Shown piece after piece: positions 19,180-26,987 of a stretch of 36,285 bases of DNA. The position numbers and the translations under genes were made by a program. The stretch covers positions 1-36,285 of the forward strand of contig NZ_BCRJ01000114.1 in assembly GCF_001552535.1 (NCBI RefSeq), read 5' to 3'. The stretch's first letter is position 1. Each line of letters starts with the position of its first letter. The DNA is from Nocardioides jensenii JCM 1364 = NBRC 14755 (GTDB taxonomy: Bacteria > Actinomycetota > Actinomycetes > Propionibacteriales > Nocardioidaceae). Below the pieces are notes generated by a model. It did no database searches, was not told where the DNA came from, and was given only the letters and a program-made list of their open reading frames with translations.

Positions 19180-20118
19180 TCAGAAGAGCGCGGACGCCAG
19201 ATTCCCACGACCGCGGATCACGCGCTCGTCGTCGTTGCCGACGGCAGCGAAGAGGCCGAGCAGGTGCGTGCGCGCCTTGTCCCGATCGTCACCGGCGGTA
19301 CGGCGCACGAGGTCGACCAGCCGGTTGAACGCGTCCTCGACGTGGCCACCGAGCATGTCGAGATCGGCGACCAGCGTCTGGGCGTCGACGTCGTCGGGAG
19401 CCTCGGCAGCGGCCGCACGGGCCGTGTTGAGGTCGACCCCCTGGGTGCGCTGCAGCACCTTGGCCATCGCCAGTCCAGCACCCGCCTCCACATCGGCCGG
19501 GTTCGCGTCGACGAGCTTCTGGTATTCGGCGACCGCACGATCGACGTCGCCCTCACCGAGGGCGTCCTGGGCGGCCGCGTAGCGCGGGTCGGGCTCGGGC
19601 TCGCCGGCCTCGTCGGTGACCGGCGCCGTGCCGCGGGGCTGGTGGCGCCCGGTGATGCCCTGGGCAGTCAGCTGCTGGCCGAGCTGGTTGAACAGGGTGC
19701 GCAGCTCGTCGGCGCTCAAGGCACCGGGGATCGGCTGGCTCGCCGGACGGCCCTCGAGGATGACCAGCATCAGCGGCACCTGCGGGATCTGCATCGCCTG
19801 CGCGATCTGGGGCGACGCGTCGATGTCGACGAGGCCGGCCAGGAACCGGCCGTCGAACTCGCCGGTCACGGTCGCCACGTCGGCGGCGAACGTGCTGCTC
19901 TCGGGCGACTGCGTGGGCGAGTGGAAGACCAGCACGACGGCCGCGGTCATCGACGACTCGAGCACGGTCTGGAAGTTCGCTTCGGTGACCTCGACGGCGT
20001 ACGCGCCGGCGGCGGACTGGGTGCCTTCGGGCGTGCCGGAACCAGCCGGCGGGGTGGCCGGACGACGCAGTCCGGACAGGTCGATCGCACCAGGACGGGA
20101 GAACGGCTGTTGACTCAT
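19180..20118 (-). CDS. YbbN-type thioredoxin-fold protein with TPR-like C-terminus (no active-site cysteines)
   Basis: Protein of 312 residues. Residues about 38-150 have a thioredoxin fold, but the C-G-P-C position reads H-S-P-T-Q-S-P-E-S and the protein contains no cysteine, so it cannot be a dithiol oxidoreductase. The cis-proline segment I-P-Q-V-P-L-M near 108 is kept. Residues about 195-312 are Ala-rich helical hairpins of TPR type, as in the co-chaperone YbbN/CnoX. A holdase or co-chaperone role in the cytosol is the likely function. ATG at 20118 has GGGGAGG upstream. From memory, the homologue in M. tuberculosis (Rv1324) also lies beside the glgB-glgE-glgP genes and the thiolase, so this neighbourhood looks conserved. 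Confidence 0.85.
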   Translation of the reverse strand: MSQQPFSRPGAIDLSGLRRPATPPAGSGTPEGTQSAAGAYAVEVTEANFQTVLESSMTAAVVLVFHSPTQSPESSTFAADVATVTGEFDGRFLAGLVDIDASPQIAQAMQIPQVPLMLVILEGRPASQPIPGALSADELRTLFNQLGQQLTAQGITGRHQPRGTAPVTDEAGEPEPDPRYAAAQDALGEGDVDRAVAEYQKLVDANPADVEAGAGLAMAKVLQRTQGVDLNTARAAAAEAPDDVDAQTLVADLDMLGGHVEDAFNRLVDLVRRTAGDDRDKARTHLLGLFAAVGNDDERVIRGRGNLASALF

Positions 20119-20140
20119 GCCCCCCATCCTCCCCGATGGG

Positions 20141-21250
20141 TCAGCGGCTGACGATCGTGCCCCGGTACGACGGCGCGTGCACCACCACGTCGGCACCGGT
20201 CCGGTGCACGAGTCTCGAGGTGATCGCGAAGCTCCCCAGGCACCCGGCCGCCCGGCCGATCGGCACCCGACCGGAGCCGGAGACCATGCTGTGGTGGACA
20301 TCTGCGCCGACCCACGCACGGCGGGAGATCACGGTGGCCGCGGCTCGGCACCGCGACCCCGGCCGTGCCTCCTGGCGCGCCACGATCTGGAGCCGGAGCC
20401 CGGTGCCGGCGCGACTGACCCGACCGGCGCACAGCTCACGACCGGCCGTGCTGGCGTCACGGCTCCCGCCGACGGCCGAGCAGGTGGTCACCTTGTGATC
20501 GGCGACCACCTCGAAGCCCGTCGCTGAGGCGCCCACCGGGAGCACGCGACGCAGGACCAGGCCCTGCCCAGGTCCCAGCACCCGTGAACCCCGGGTCGTC
20601 GAGACGCTGCGGTTCCACGGCGGCACCACGGCCGAGACCCACAGCCGGGAGTCGTGCCCGACCTGCCAGACGTTCGCGCTCTGGTAGCCCACGGCGACTG
20701 GCCGGGGGCGCATGCCGCTGGCCGAGACCCGGCACACCACGGGCCCCGACCGTGGAGCGACGTAGACGAATCGCGCCACGAGTCTCGTCCCCCGACCGCG
20801 CATCACGTTGCGGGAGGCGCCCGCCGTACGCACGCCGCTCGCCGACGGCGCACAGGTCAGGGAGACCGACGCAAGAAGCAGGCTGTCAGGGGTGGTGCGT
20901 GACTGCCGAGCAATCACCGTGGTCGCAATGTAGCGCCGCTCCCCTGCCCGGGCCGAGAACCTGACCGAGAAGACCGGAACGACGCGATCGGCGCGAACGA
21001 CCGGCAGGTACGCCGGCACACGACGCGTGCGGTCGGGGTGCTGGTCCCGGAAGCTGCGCGAGGCGTCGGCCGAGTCGGCCCTCGACGCGGACATCTCACT
21101 AGGGGCGGACGTCACCCACGACGGAACGGGGAGCTCTGGGCTCGGGGGAACGGGGCCGTCCGGATCGGCCGGAACTGCCTCGGCAACCGTGCCGACCAGC
21201 AGCGTCAGCAGGAGGATCGCGAGGCAGCTCGCACCCCGCAACGACCTCAC
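20141..21250 (-). CDS. Secreted protein, function unknown
   Basis: Predicted exported protein of 369 residues. A short basic start (R-S-L-R) leads into the hydrophobic core A-I-L-L-L-T-L-L-V-G-T-V, with cleavage probably after A-E-A near residue 25. A Pro/Ser-rich linker (about 28-65) follows, then an Arg/Val-rich beta region with paired cysteines that looks like repeated beta-sandwich units. GTG at 21250 has GAAGG 7 nt upstream; GTG at 21253 or 21277 is also possible. It ends 22 bp before the thioredoxin-fold gene on the same strand. No catalytic or binding motif was recognised. Confidence 0.7.
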   Translation of the reverse strand: MRSLRGASCLAILLLTLLVGTVAEAVPADPDGPVPPSPELPVPSWVTSAPSEMSASRADSADASRSFRDQHPDRTRRVPAYLPVVRADRVVPVFSVRFSARAGERRYIATTVIARQSRTTPDSLLLASVSLTCAPSASGVRTAGASRNVMRGRGTRLVARFVYVAPRSGPVVCRVSASGMRPRPVAVGYQSANVWQVGHDSRLWVSAVVPPWNRSVSTTRGSRVLGPGQGLVLRRVLPVGASATGFEVVADHKVTTCSAVGGSRDASTAGRELCAGRVSRAGTGLRLQIVARQEARPGSRCRAAATVISRRAWVGADVHHSMVSGSGRVPIGRAAGCLGSFAITSRLVHRTGADVVVHAPSYRGTIVSR

Positions 21251-21300
21251 CACGACACCTTCGCCCTGCCCTTGCACCCGTCCGCGCTCTGAACCCCGTC

Positions 21301-21306
21301 ACCCTA
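21301..21306 (-). promoter_or_regulatory. -10 element TAGGGT for the secreted-protein gene
   Basis: TAGGGT on the minus strand predicts transcription from about 21294, 17 nt before the farthest possible GTG (21277) or 44 nt before the preferred one (21250). The rest of the 190-bp gap up to 21471 holds no convincing gene; it should also contain the promoter of the divergent SDR-fold gene, which I could not place. Confidence 0.35.
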
Positions 21307-21471
21307 ACCGCCCGGGTCTGCGGCCGCCGAGTTTTTCTGACATGATGGGGCGCGGTTCGGCTGGCTACCGAGCAGTACCCGTCTCGTGCGTTCCGACGCA
21401 CACACCGAGGTGACTGCACGCGCCACCAGCGGCCACCGTCACCAGATCGTCGATTCTCGGGAGGAGAGCAC

Positions 21472-22227
21472 GTGGGCGTCCCGTCGTACGACTTCAGCGG
21501 ACGACGCGTGCTCGTGGTTGGCGGCACCCGGGGTCTCGGGCACCAGGTGGCCCGCAGCTTCCAGCGGTCCGGTGCCGCCGTCACCGTCACCGGCACCCAG
21601 TCCCTGACCTCGGCCTACGACGTCCGGCTCGATGCCTTCTCCTACTTGCGCCTCGACCTCACCAGCCACGACTCGATCGTGCGGGTCGCCGAGCAGGTCG
21701 GCGCGGTCGACATCGTCGTCAACGCCGCCGGTGCGCGCATCCCGCACTCCAGCGACGTCCACGAGCAGGAGTTCGTCTCCCACTCGGTGCGTCTGGGTCT
21801 GCTCGGCCCGAGCCAGCTGACCCATCGCCTGCGCCACCGTCTCGCGGAGAGCTCGATGCGCGGCGGGGGCGCCGTGGTCAACACCCACCACGTGCGCCGC
21901 TGGTGCGAGATGGCCGTCGGCGCGGCCAATGCGCACACGGAGATGCTCAACGGCACCGCGCGTCTGGCGGCGGCGTGGGCCGCCAACGGCGTCCGCGTCA
22001 ACGGCGTCGCCTCGACCGTGATGGTCCCGCGTCAGAGCCAGCTTCGCGTGCAGATCGATCGGCAGTCCGGCCCCCTCCTGACCCGAACGAGAACTCAACG
22101 CACCGGCACACTCCAGGACGTGACGTCCGCCGTGCTGTTCCTGGCCAGCACCGGGTCCGCGTTCATCACCGGGCAGACCCTGATGGTCAACGGCAGCGGC
22201 GCCGGCGGCGCACGCATCGCCTACTGA
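21472..22227 (+). CDS. SDR-fold protein lacking the catalytic Tyr and Lys
   Basis: Rossmann-fold short-chain dehydrogenase/reductase family member of 251 residues. The cofactor loop G-G-T-R-G-L-G is intact (17-23), N-A-A-G is at 84-87, and the C-terminal T-G-Q-T-L-M-V-N-G is normal. The catalytic site is not. The Ser region reads V-N-T-H-H, and the Y-x-x-x-K motif aligns to V149-G-A-A-N153, with flanking Ala, Glu157 and Leu159 kept in register. The protein therefore probably binds NAD(P) but cannot use the standard SDR mechanism; a binding, scaffold or sensor role is possible. GTG at 21472 has GGGAGGAG just upstream. The next gene, a Ser/Thr kinase, starts 46 bp later. Confidence 0.8.
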   Translation: MGVPSYDFSGRRVLVVGGTRGLGHQVARSFQRSGAAVTVTGTQSLTSAYDVRLDAFSYLRLDLTSHDSIVRVAEQVGAVDIVVNAAGARIPHSSDVHEQEFVSHSVRLGLLGPSQLTHRLRHRLAESSMRGGGAVVNTHHVRRWCEMAVGAANAHTEMLNGTARLAAAWAANGVRVNGVASTVMVPRQSQLRVQIDRQSGPLLTRTRTQRTGTLQDVTSAVLFLASTGSAFITGQTLMVNGSGAGGARIAY

Positions 22228-22259
22228 CTCATCACCTTCTGACTCATGGGGGCATGGCC

Positions 22260-22265
22260 TAGGGT
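22260..22265 (+). promoter_or_regulatory. Leaderless-type -10 element TAGGGT for the Ser/Thr kinase
   Basis: TAGGGT followed by 8 nt and the GTG at 22274, in the 46-bp gap after the SDR-fold gene. No Shine-Dalgarno sequence stands at normal spacing, so the kinase message is probably leaderless. Confidence 0.5.
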
Positions 22266-22273
22266 TCCTTCTC

Positions 22274-23323
22274 GTGGGTGAAGTCTTCGCAGGCAGGTAC
22301 GAGCTCCTCGACCCGATCGCCATGGGCGGCATGGGCACGGTCTGGTGCGTGCTCGACCTGAACGACCACCAGGTCAAGGCAGCCAAGATCCTGCGTCAGT
22401 CCGACGCTGCGTCCCTGCTCCGCTTCGTGCGCGAGCAGTCGATGCGCATCGACCACCTGCACGTGGTCACGCCGCAGTCGTGGGCCGGCATGGACGACCG
22501 GGTGCTGTTCACGATGCCGCTGGTGCGCGGCGGCTCGGTGGCCGGCCTGATCAAGGAGTACGGCGCCCTGCCCGTGCGGTGGGTCGCGCTCCTGGTCGAC
22601 CAGACTCTCCACGCACTCGAGGCGGTGCACGGTGCCGGCATCGTCCACCGGGACCTGAAGCCGGCCAACCTGCTGCTCGAGCCCACGGGCTCCGGCCGGC
22701 CGCACCTGCGACTGACCGACTTCGGCATCGCGGCGCCTCTCGACGAGCCGCGGATGACCCGGGCCTCCATGGTGATCGGCAGCCCCGGCTACATGGCACC
22801 GGAGCAGTGGCACGGTGCTGACCCCGACTTCCGCTCCGACCTCTACTCAGTGGGCCGAGTCGGCCTGGAGATGCTGACCGGCGAGCGACCGTCGGCCGAC
22901 ACGCCCCATGTCGAGGCGACCGCGCTCCGCACCGACGACCCGCACCGCAACGCACTGCTCGACCTGCTCGGCCGAGCCACGAGCGAGGACCCCGCCAGCC
23001 GCCCCGAATCGGCCGCCGCCATGCGCGCCGATCTGGCTTCGTTGAACCTCGACGCGCTTCCTCCGCAGCCGGATGAGGCGGTCGTCGTACGCGATCTGTT
23101 CGCCGACCTGACCGAACCGGTCGCCGCGGACACGACCGCCGCCCCCACTCGCCTCGACCACGGCACCGCCGCGGCGACCAGGGTCCAGCACGGTGCGCAG
23201 ACCCGATTCCTGACCGCGCCCCACGGCCACGGAGACGCCGCGGCCACGCGCACTCCGGCCTACCTCCTGCTGCTGGTCGGGCTGGTCGCCCTGCTCGTTG
23301 CGGGCTGGCTGCTGCTCTCCTGA
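22274..23323 (+). CDS. Membrane-anchored eukaryotic-type Ser/Thr protein kinase
   Basis: Protein of 349 residues. The kinase domain (about 8-262) has the glycine loop M-G-G-M-G-T-V, ATP lysine K38, the catalytic loop H-R-D-L-K-P-A-N with D127, D149 of D-F-G, and S-P-G-Y-M-A-P-E-Q in the activation segment, so it should be active. A Thr/Ala-rich linker (about 265-325) contains repeated T-R-L/V-x-H-G-like units that could be phosphorylation sites. A single helix (L-L-L-L-V-G-L-V-A-L-L-V-A-G-W) ends the protein, leaving almost no outside domain. A sensor ectodomain is thus absent, and input would have to come from partners. It is convergent with an anchored secreted protein (40-bp gap). Substrates unknown. 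Confidence 0.92.
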   Translation: MGEVFAGRYELLDPIAMGGMGTVWCVLDLNDHQVKAAKILRQSDAASLLRFVREQSMRIDHLHVVTPQSWAGMDDRVLFTMPLVRGGSVAGLIKEYGALPVRWVALLVDQTLHALEAVHGAGIVHRDLKPANLLLEPTGSGRPHLRLTDFGIAAPLDEPRMTRASMVIGSPGYMAPEQWHGADPDFRSDLYSVGRVGLEMLTGERPSADTPHVEATALRTDDPHRNALLDLLGRATSEDPASRPESAAAMRADLASLNLDALPPQPDEAVVVRDLFADLTEPVAADTTAAPTRLDHGTAAATRVQHGAQTRFLTAPHGHGDAAATRTPAYLLLLVGLVALLVAGWLLLS

Positions 23324-23363
23324 GCCCTCTCCGGCACGGGGCGTCCTGCTCACTGGTCGCGCG

Positions 23364-24650
23364 TCAGGCAGTACGCCGCCGGTGCAGCAGCACCGCGCCG
23401 AGACCCAGGCACAGCAGCCCGAACGCACCGACGCCGAGACCCGACACGTGCCTGGTGTCGAACCAGCCGGTCGAGTCGGCCGGCGGAGCAGGGTTCCCTG
23501 AGGCAACCTTCGACCGCTTGCCGTCACCCACCAGGAACGGCTTGTCGTCGGCGTACGCCGGGACGCCGGCGATGTCACCCTGTGACTCGACGCTCAACGA
23601 GAACGGGATGGACTCCGGCCTGCGGTCCGTCGGCGCCGGCACCGTCACGCTGACGTAGTAGTCACCGGGCAGATAGCTGTTCGCGTCGTCGTAGCGGTTC
23701 AGGTAGCGCACGGGCCCGACACCGGCGCTCAGCTCGAGGCGCTCATCGCCCACCGAACCGTAGTCCGTGAGGTCGTCGAAGTCGGCGTCGAGGTCACGGC
23801 GCATCGGGTTGTAGACACCCAGTGTGACGGTGGGCCCGGAGTAGCCGAACACCTCGAGCTCGCTCGCGGACCAGGCCTCGACGTCGAGTCGCGCGGCCAG
23901 GGTCTGGCCCCACTCGAGGTGCACGCGGTAGAGGCGCTGGTCGCCCTCGGCGATCGACGAGGAGTAGGTGCCCGACGTCAGCAGCGGAGCCTGGTCGAAC
24001 GACAGTGCGCCGTCGACCGCTCCGCGGTCCTCGCCCCCTGCCGGTGCCCGGAAGGCCGGTGCTGTCTCTGGCGGTGCGGGCAGGGTCTCCGCCGCGGAGT
24101 CCGGATTCTTGAGCGGACTCTCCTCGACCACCTTGATCGTCATCGGCAGGTCGGTCTCGCTGGTGCGTGTGGTGCCTGAGGGGCCGACAGTGAGCCGCAG
24201 CCGATCGGTGCGCAGGCACTCACCGTTGAGGTCGGTGGCGTTGTCCGGGCCGATCTGGAGGTCGACGCCGATCGCGGTGAAGGGTGCGGAGTAGTCGGCG
24301 CTCGCGCTCTCGCTGCCGCACGAGGTGCCGTCAGGGAGGAACGCCTCCAGCGTGACGGACTCGCCGCTCGACAACGGTGTCGCGGTGACCGAGACGTGCA
24401 CCGAGCTGTAGTCCTCGGTGCGCTCGTAGGAGAACTGCTGCGGCACCGAGTCACCGGCGGCGAGGGTGGTGCTCCACAGCCCGGCCTCGAGCTGCGTCGT
24501 GTGCTTCGGGTCATTGCTGGGAGTCACCGGCGTGCCACCCAGGTCGACCGGGTCTCCAGGGTCGGCGCCGGCAGCGGGGGCCATCGCCACGACACCCACC
24601 AGCGCGAGCGCGGCCGCACGGCGTACGACGGAACCCGGGATCACGATCAC
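23364..24650 (-). CDS. Secreted, C-terminally membrane-anchored protein, function unknown
   Basis: Protein of 428 residues with an N-terminal signal sequence (basic V-V-R-R, Ala/Val core, probable cut near A-G-A-D). A large extracytoplasmic region follows, with two beta-rich halves sharing motifs about a tyrosine-containing S-S-x-x-x-G-D/S-x-x-x-Y pattern, separated by a Pro/Glu linker (about 165-210). A C-terminal helix (V-G-A-F-G-L-L-C-L-G-L-G-A-V-L-L) and H-R-R-R-T-A tail end it, giving type I topology. The halves resemble pre-peptidase/beta-sandwich (PPC-like) domains, but this is weak. GTG at 24650 was chosen because TAGGGT lies exactly 7 nt upstream. It faces the kinase tail to tail. 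Confidence 0.75.
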   Translation of the reverse strand: MIVIPGSVVRRAAALALVGVVAMAPAAGADPGDPVDLGGTPVTPSNDPKHTTQLEAGLWSTTLAAGDSVPQQFSYERTEDYSSVHVSVTATPLSSGESVTLEAFLPDGTSCGSESASADYSAPFTAIGVDLQIGPDNATDLNGECLRTDRLRLTVGPSGTTRTSETDLPMTIKVVEESPLKNPDSAAETLPAPPETAPAFRAPAGGEDRGAVDGALSFDQAPLLTSGTYSSSIAEGDQRLYRVHLEWGQTLAARLDVEAWSASELEVFGYSGPTVTLGVYNPMRRDLDADFDDLTDYGSVGDERLELSAGVGPVRYLNRYDDANSYLPGDYYVSVTVPAPTDRRPESIPFSLSVESQGDIAGVPAYADDKPFLVGDGKRSKVASGNPAPPADSTGWFDTRHVSGLGVGAFGLLCLGLGAVLLHRRRTA

Positions 24651-24657
24651 GCCCGGC

Positions 24658-24663
24658 ACCCTA
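24658..24663 (-). promoter_or_regulatory. Leaderless-type -10 element TAGGGT for the anchored secreted protein
   Basis: TAGGGT on the minus strand followed by 7 nt and the GTG at 24650, squeezed into the 24-bp gap after the marR stop. It decides the start of the downstream gene over an in-frame ATG at 24671. Confidence 0.5.
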
Positions 24664-24674
24664 CCCAGCATGAC

Positions 24675-25163
24675 TCAGAAATCACCCGCCGCGTGGCGCA
24701 CCGGACGCAACAGCTCGGACAGCCGCGCCAGCCCCTCGTCGTCCATGGAGTCGAGGGCGAAACCGGAGGCGGTCAGATCGGCGGTGGCAGCCTCGACGAC
24801 TGCCCGGCCGGTATCGGTGATCTCGGCCAGCACGGTGCGGCCGTCGTCGGGGTGCCTGCGGCGTACGACGTGACCCGAGGCCTCCAGCCGGTTGACGATC
24901 GAGGTGACCGAGGTGGGGTGCACCTGCAACCGCTCCCCCATCTTGCCCAACGGCAGGGACCCGCGGGAGGAGAAGACCAGCAGCACGAGCGCCTCGTACC
25001 GGGCGAAGGTGAGGCCGTGGGGCCTCAGGAGCGCATCGAGACGCCCGATCACGAGCTGTTGCACGCGCATCAGCGAGGTGACCGCGTGCATCGCGGTGAC
25101 GCCCTCCCAACGCAGATCCCACTGCCGGGCCGCTTCGTCGATCGGGTCGAATTCGAGAGTCAT
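24675..25163 (-). CDS. MarR-family transcriptional regulator
   Basis: Winged-helix regulator of 162 residues. The family core is visible: L-L-R-P-H-G-L-T-F-A-R-Y-E-A-L-V-L-L near 45-62, the recognition helix V-H-P-T-S-V-T-S-I-V-N-R-L-E near 81-94, and the wing H-P-D-D-G-R-T-V-L near 104-112, with the Asp and Arg that contact DNA in MarR proteins. It should act as a dimer, and its ligand is unknown. ATG at 25163 has GAAGG upstream and begins 2 nt after the stop of the PH-domain protein, so the two are cotranscribed. It may regulate that small membrane-protein operon or the anchored secreted protein just downstream. Confidence 0.9.
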   Translation of the reverse strand: MTLEFDPIDEAARQWDLRWEGVTAMHAVTSLMRVQQLVIGRLDALLRPHGLTFARYEALVLLVFSSRGSLPLGKMGERLQVHPTSVTSIVNRLEASGHVVRRRHPDDGRTVLAEITDTGRAVVEAATADLTASGFALDSMDDEGLARLSELLRPVRHAAGDF

Positions 25164-25165
25164 GA

Positions 25166-25687
25166 CTAGTTCACCTTCGGGCCGCGAAGGCCGGAACGCT
25201 GGACGACCCTCTGGATGGAGAGGTCGCGCTGATCGGGGTGGCCGACGAAGCGGATGTCGCGCAGCCCCTGCTCCTGGGCAGCGGACTCGAAGACGAAGTG
25301 GCCGTAGCCGATGATGCGGCCCTGGAACGGCTTGACCACGGTGATGTCCAGGATGCGGCTCAAGGGCATCGTGGCGAGGTTCTGGCTGAGCACGCCGTGC
25401 ACCCGGAAGACGCGCATGTTGGTGATCACGAAGCGGTCCCTGAAGTAGGCCAAGGTCTTCCAGGCGGCGTGGCCCAGGATCACGAAGGCGAGCAGGAAGG
25501 GAAACCAGGCCAGGTCGAGATCGATGAACGGGAAGACGACCAGCAGCCCGACGGCGAGCAGCACCTCGAGCACCGGGAGCGTGTAGACGATCCAGTGGTG
25601 CATGACCTCATCCACGATCACCTCGCCCTCGTCGCGGAGGAGGTGCTTGCGGATGTTCGGGTCCGTGAGGGCCTTGGACAACCCCAT
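25166..25687 (-). CDS. Membrane protein with bacterial PH (bPH2/DUF304) domain
   Basis: Protein of 173 residues. A hydrophilic N-terminal 30 residues (D-E-G-E-V-I-V-D-E) are followed by two hydrophobic helices (about 33-53 and 58-77) and a C-terminal PH-like domain with R-F-V-I-T-N-M-R-V-F-R near 84-94 and M-P-L-S-R-I-L-D-I-T near 107-116, the usual signature of membrane-linked bacterial PH proteins. Such proteins sit on the inner face of the cytoplasmic membrane; their roles are mostly undefined. It lies 8 bp after a 56-residue membrane protein and 2 bp before marR, forming a three-gene operon. Confidence 0.85.
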   Translation of the reverse strand: MGLSKALTDPNIRKHLLRDEGEVIVDEVMHHWIVYTLPVLEVLLAVGLLVVFPFIDLDLAWFPFLLAFVILGHAAWKTLAYFRDRFVITNMRVFRVHGVLSQNLATMPLSRILDITVVKPFQGRIIGYGHFVFESAAQEQGLRDIRFVGHPDQRDLSIQRVVQRSGLRGPKVN

Positions 25688-25695
25688 GAGGGCGC

Positions 25696-25866
25696 CTAGA
25701 ACAGCTCGTTGAGGAAGCGGATCGTCGCCTCGAACAGTTGGGTGGTCAGTCCCCAGCCCTCACCGGCACCGGCGCTGGCCAGCTCGGCGAGGCCGCTGGG
25801 GTCCTTGAACATGTAGAAGCCGATGAACAGGACGACGACGGCGAGTACGCCTTTCTTGGCGTCCAT
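25696..25866 (-). CDS. Small single-pass membrane protein (56 residues)
   Basis: Short gene starting M-D-A-K-K-G-V-L-A-V-V-V-L-F-I-G-F-Y with a GGAG Shine-Dalgarno 6 nt upstream of the ATG at 25866. In-frame starts further upstream (25878, 25926) lack proper spacing. One N-terminal helix is followed by an Ala/Gly-rich segment and an amphipathic C-terminal helix (T-T-Q-L-F-E-A-T-I-R-F-L-N-E-L-F). It leads the operon with the PH-domain protein and MarR. Function unknown. The 118-bp gap between it and meaB should hold its promoter, but no clear element was seen. Confidence 0.65.
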   Translation of the reverse strand: MDAKKGVLAVVVLFIGFYMFKDPSGLAELASAGAGEGWGLTTQLFEATIRFLNELF

Positions 25867-25984
25867 CTCTATCTCCATCCTCAGGTGAATCGTCGGGGCG
25901 TGCCTCGATGCGCGTCGAAAACGCATGCCCGGTCATTGTGGCAACTCACGGGCCACGTGTCTCGGAGGCGCGCCCGGGCACCGG

Positions 25985-26986
25985 TCACTCCAGGTGGCTG
26001 GCCAGCAACACGTCGGCTGCGGCCCAGGGGCCGGTCTCGCCGCGCGCGACCTGCTCGGCGAGGCCGTCGAGCTCAGCGTGTCGGCCCAGCCCCGCCCAGC
26101 GTTGCCGCAGCGTGGTCACCGCGATCGCCTCGATCTCGTCCCGGGCGCGCCGGGTACGACGACGCAGCAGCTCACCGGTCTGCTCCAGCCAGGCGTGGTG
26201 CTCCTCGATCGCGGTCGCGACCTCGGCCAGACCCTCGCCGTTCTGTGCGGTCGTCATCAGGATCGGCGGCTTCCACGCGCCTTCGGGGCGCTGCGACAGT
26301 GCCAGCGCCCCACGCAGGTCACGGCGCACCGTGGCCGCTCCGTCGCGGTCGGCCTTGTTCACCACGTAGAGGTCGCCGATCTCGAGGATGCCGGCCTTGG
26401 CTGCCTGGATGCCGTCTCCCATGCCGGGCGCGAGCAGCACGATGGTGGTGTCGGCCAGACCGGCGACCTCGACCTCGCTCTGGCCCACGCCGACCGTCTC
26501 GACGATGATCACGTCGTACCCCGCCGCGTCGAGCACGCGCAGTGCCTGCGGAGTGCTCCAGGACAGGCCGCCGAGATGGCCGCGCGCGGCCATCGACCGG
26601 ATGAAGACGTCCTTGTCGACTGCGTGGTCGCCCATGCGCACCCGGTCACCGAGCAGCGCCCCGCCGGAGAACGGGGAGGACGGATCGATCGCGAGAACGC
26701 CGACGCGCTGCCCGGCTCGGCGCAGCTCGGTGACCAGCGCACTGGTGGTGGTCGACTTGCCCACGCCCGGTGATCCGGTGATGCCGACGACCTTCGCGTG
26801 CCCCGCGTGGGGCGCGAGCAGCGCCATCACCTCACGCAGCAGGGGCGACTCGTCCTCCACCAGCGAGATCAGGCGCCCGACCGAGCGCAGATCACCGGCA
26901 CGCGCCTTCTCGACGAGCTCGGGGACGGCGACGGCCGACCGACCACGGGGTCGGCCGGCCGTCGCTGCGTCAGGTGTGGAGACCAA
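25985..26986 (-). CDS. meaB: Methylmalonyl-CoA mutase-associated GTPase MeaB
   Basis: G3E-family GTPase of 333 residues that protects and reloads adenosylcobalamin-dependent methylmalonyl-CoA mutase. The P-loop G-S-P-G-V-G-K-S-T is at about 70-78, the segment D-P-S-S-P-F-S-G-G-A-L-L-G-D-R at about 101-115 is diagnostic for MeaB/ArgK, E-T-V-G-V-G-Q-S-E holds the switch region, and N-K-A-D gives guanine specificity. A C-terminal dimerisation helix follows. The start is TTG at 26986, one base after the thiolase stop; no better start is in range. The mutase itself is not in the window. Together with the epimerase and ccr nearby, it points to active methylmalonyl-/ethylmalonyl-CoA metabolism. Confidence 0.93.
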   Translation of the reverse strand: MVSTPDAATAGRPRGRSAVAVPELVEKARAGDLRSVGRLISLVEDESPLLREVMALLAPHAGHAKVVGITGSPGVGKSTTTSALVTELRRAGQRVGVLAIDPSSPFSGGALLGDRVRMGDHAVDKDVFIRSMAARGHLGGLSWSTPQALRVLDAAGYDVIIVETVGVGQSEVEVAGLADTTIVLLAPGMGDGIQAAKAGILEIGDLYVVNKADRDGAATVRRDLRGALALSQRPEGAWKPPILMTTAQNGEGLAEVATAIEEHHAWLEQTGELLRRRTRRARDEIEAIAVTTLRQRWAGLGRHAELDGLAEQVARGETGPWAAADVLLASHLE

Positions 26987-26987
26987 G

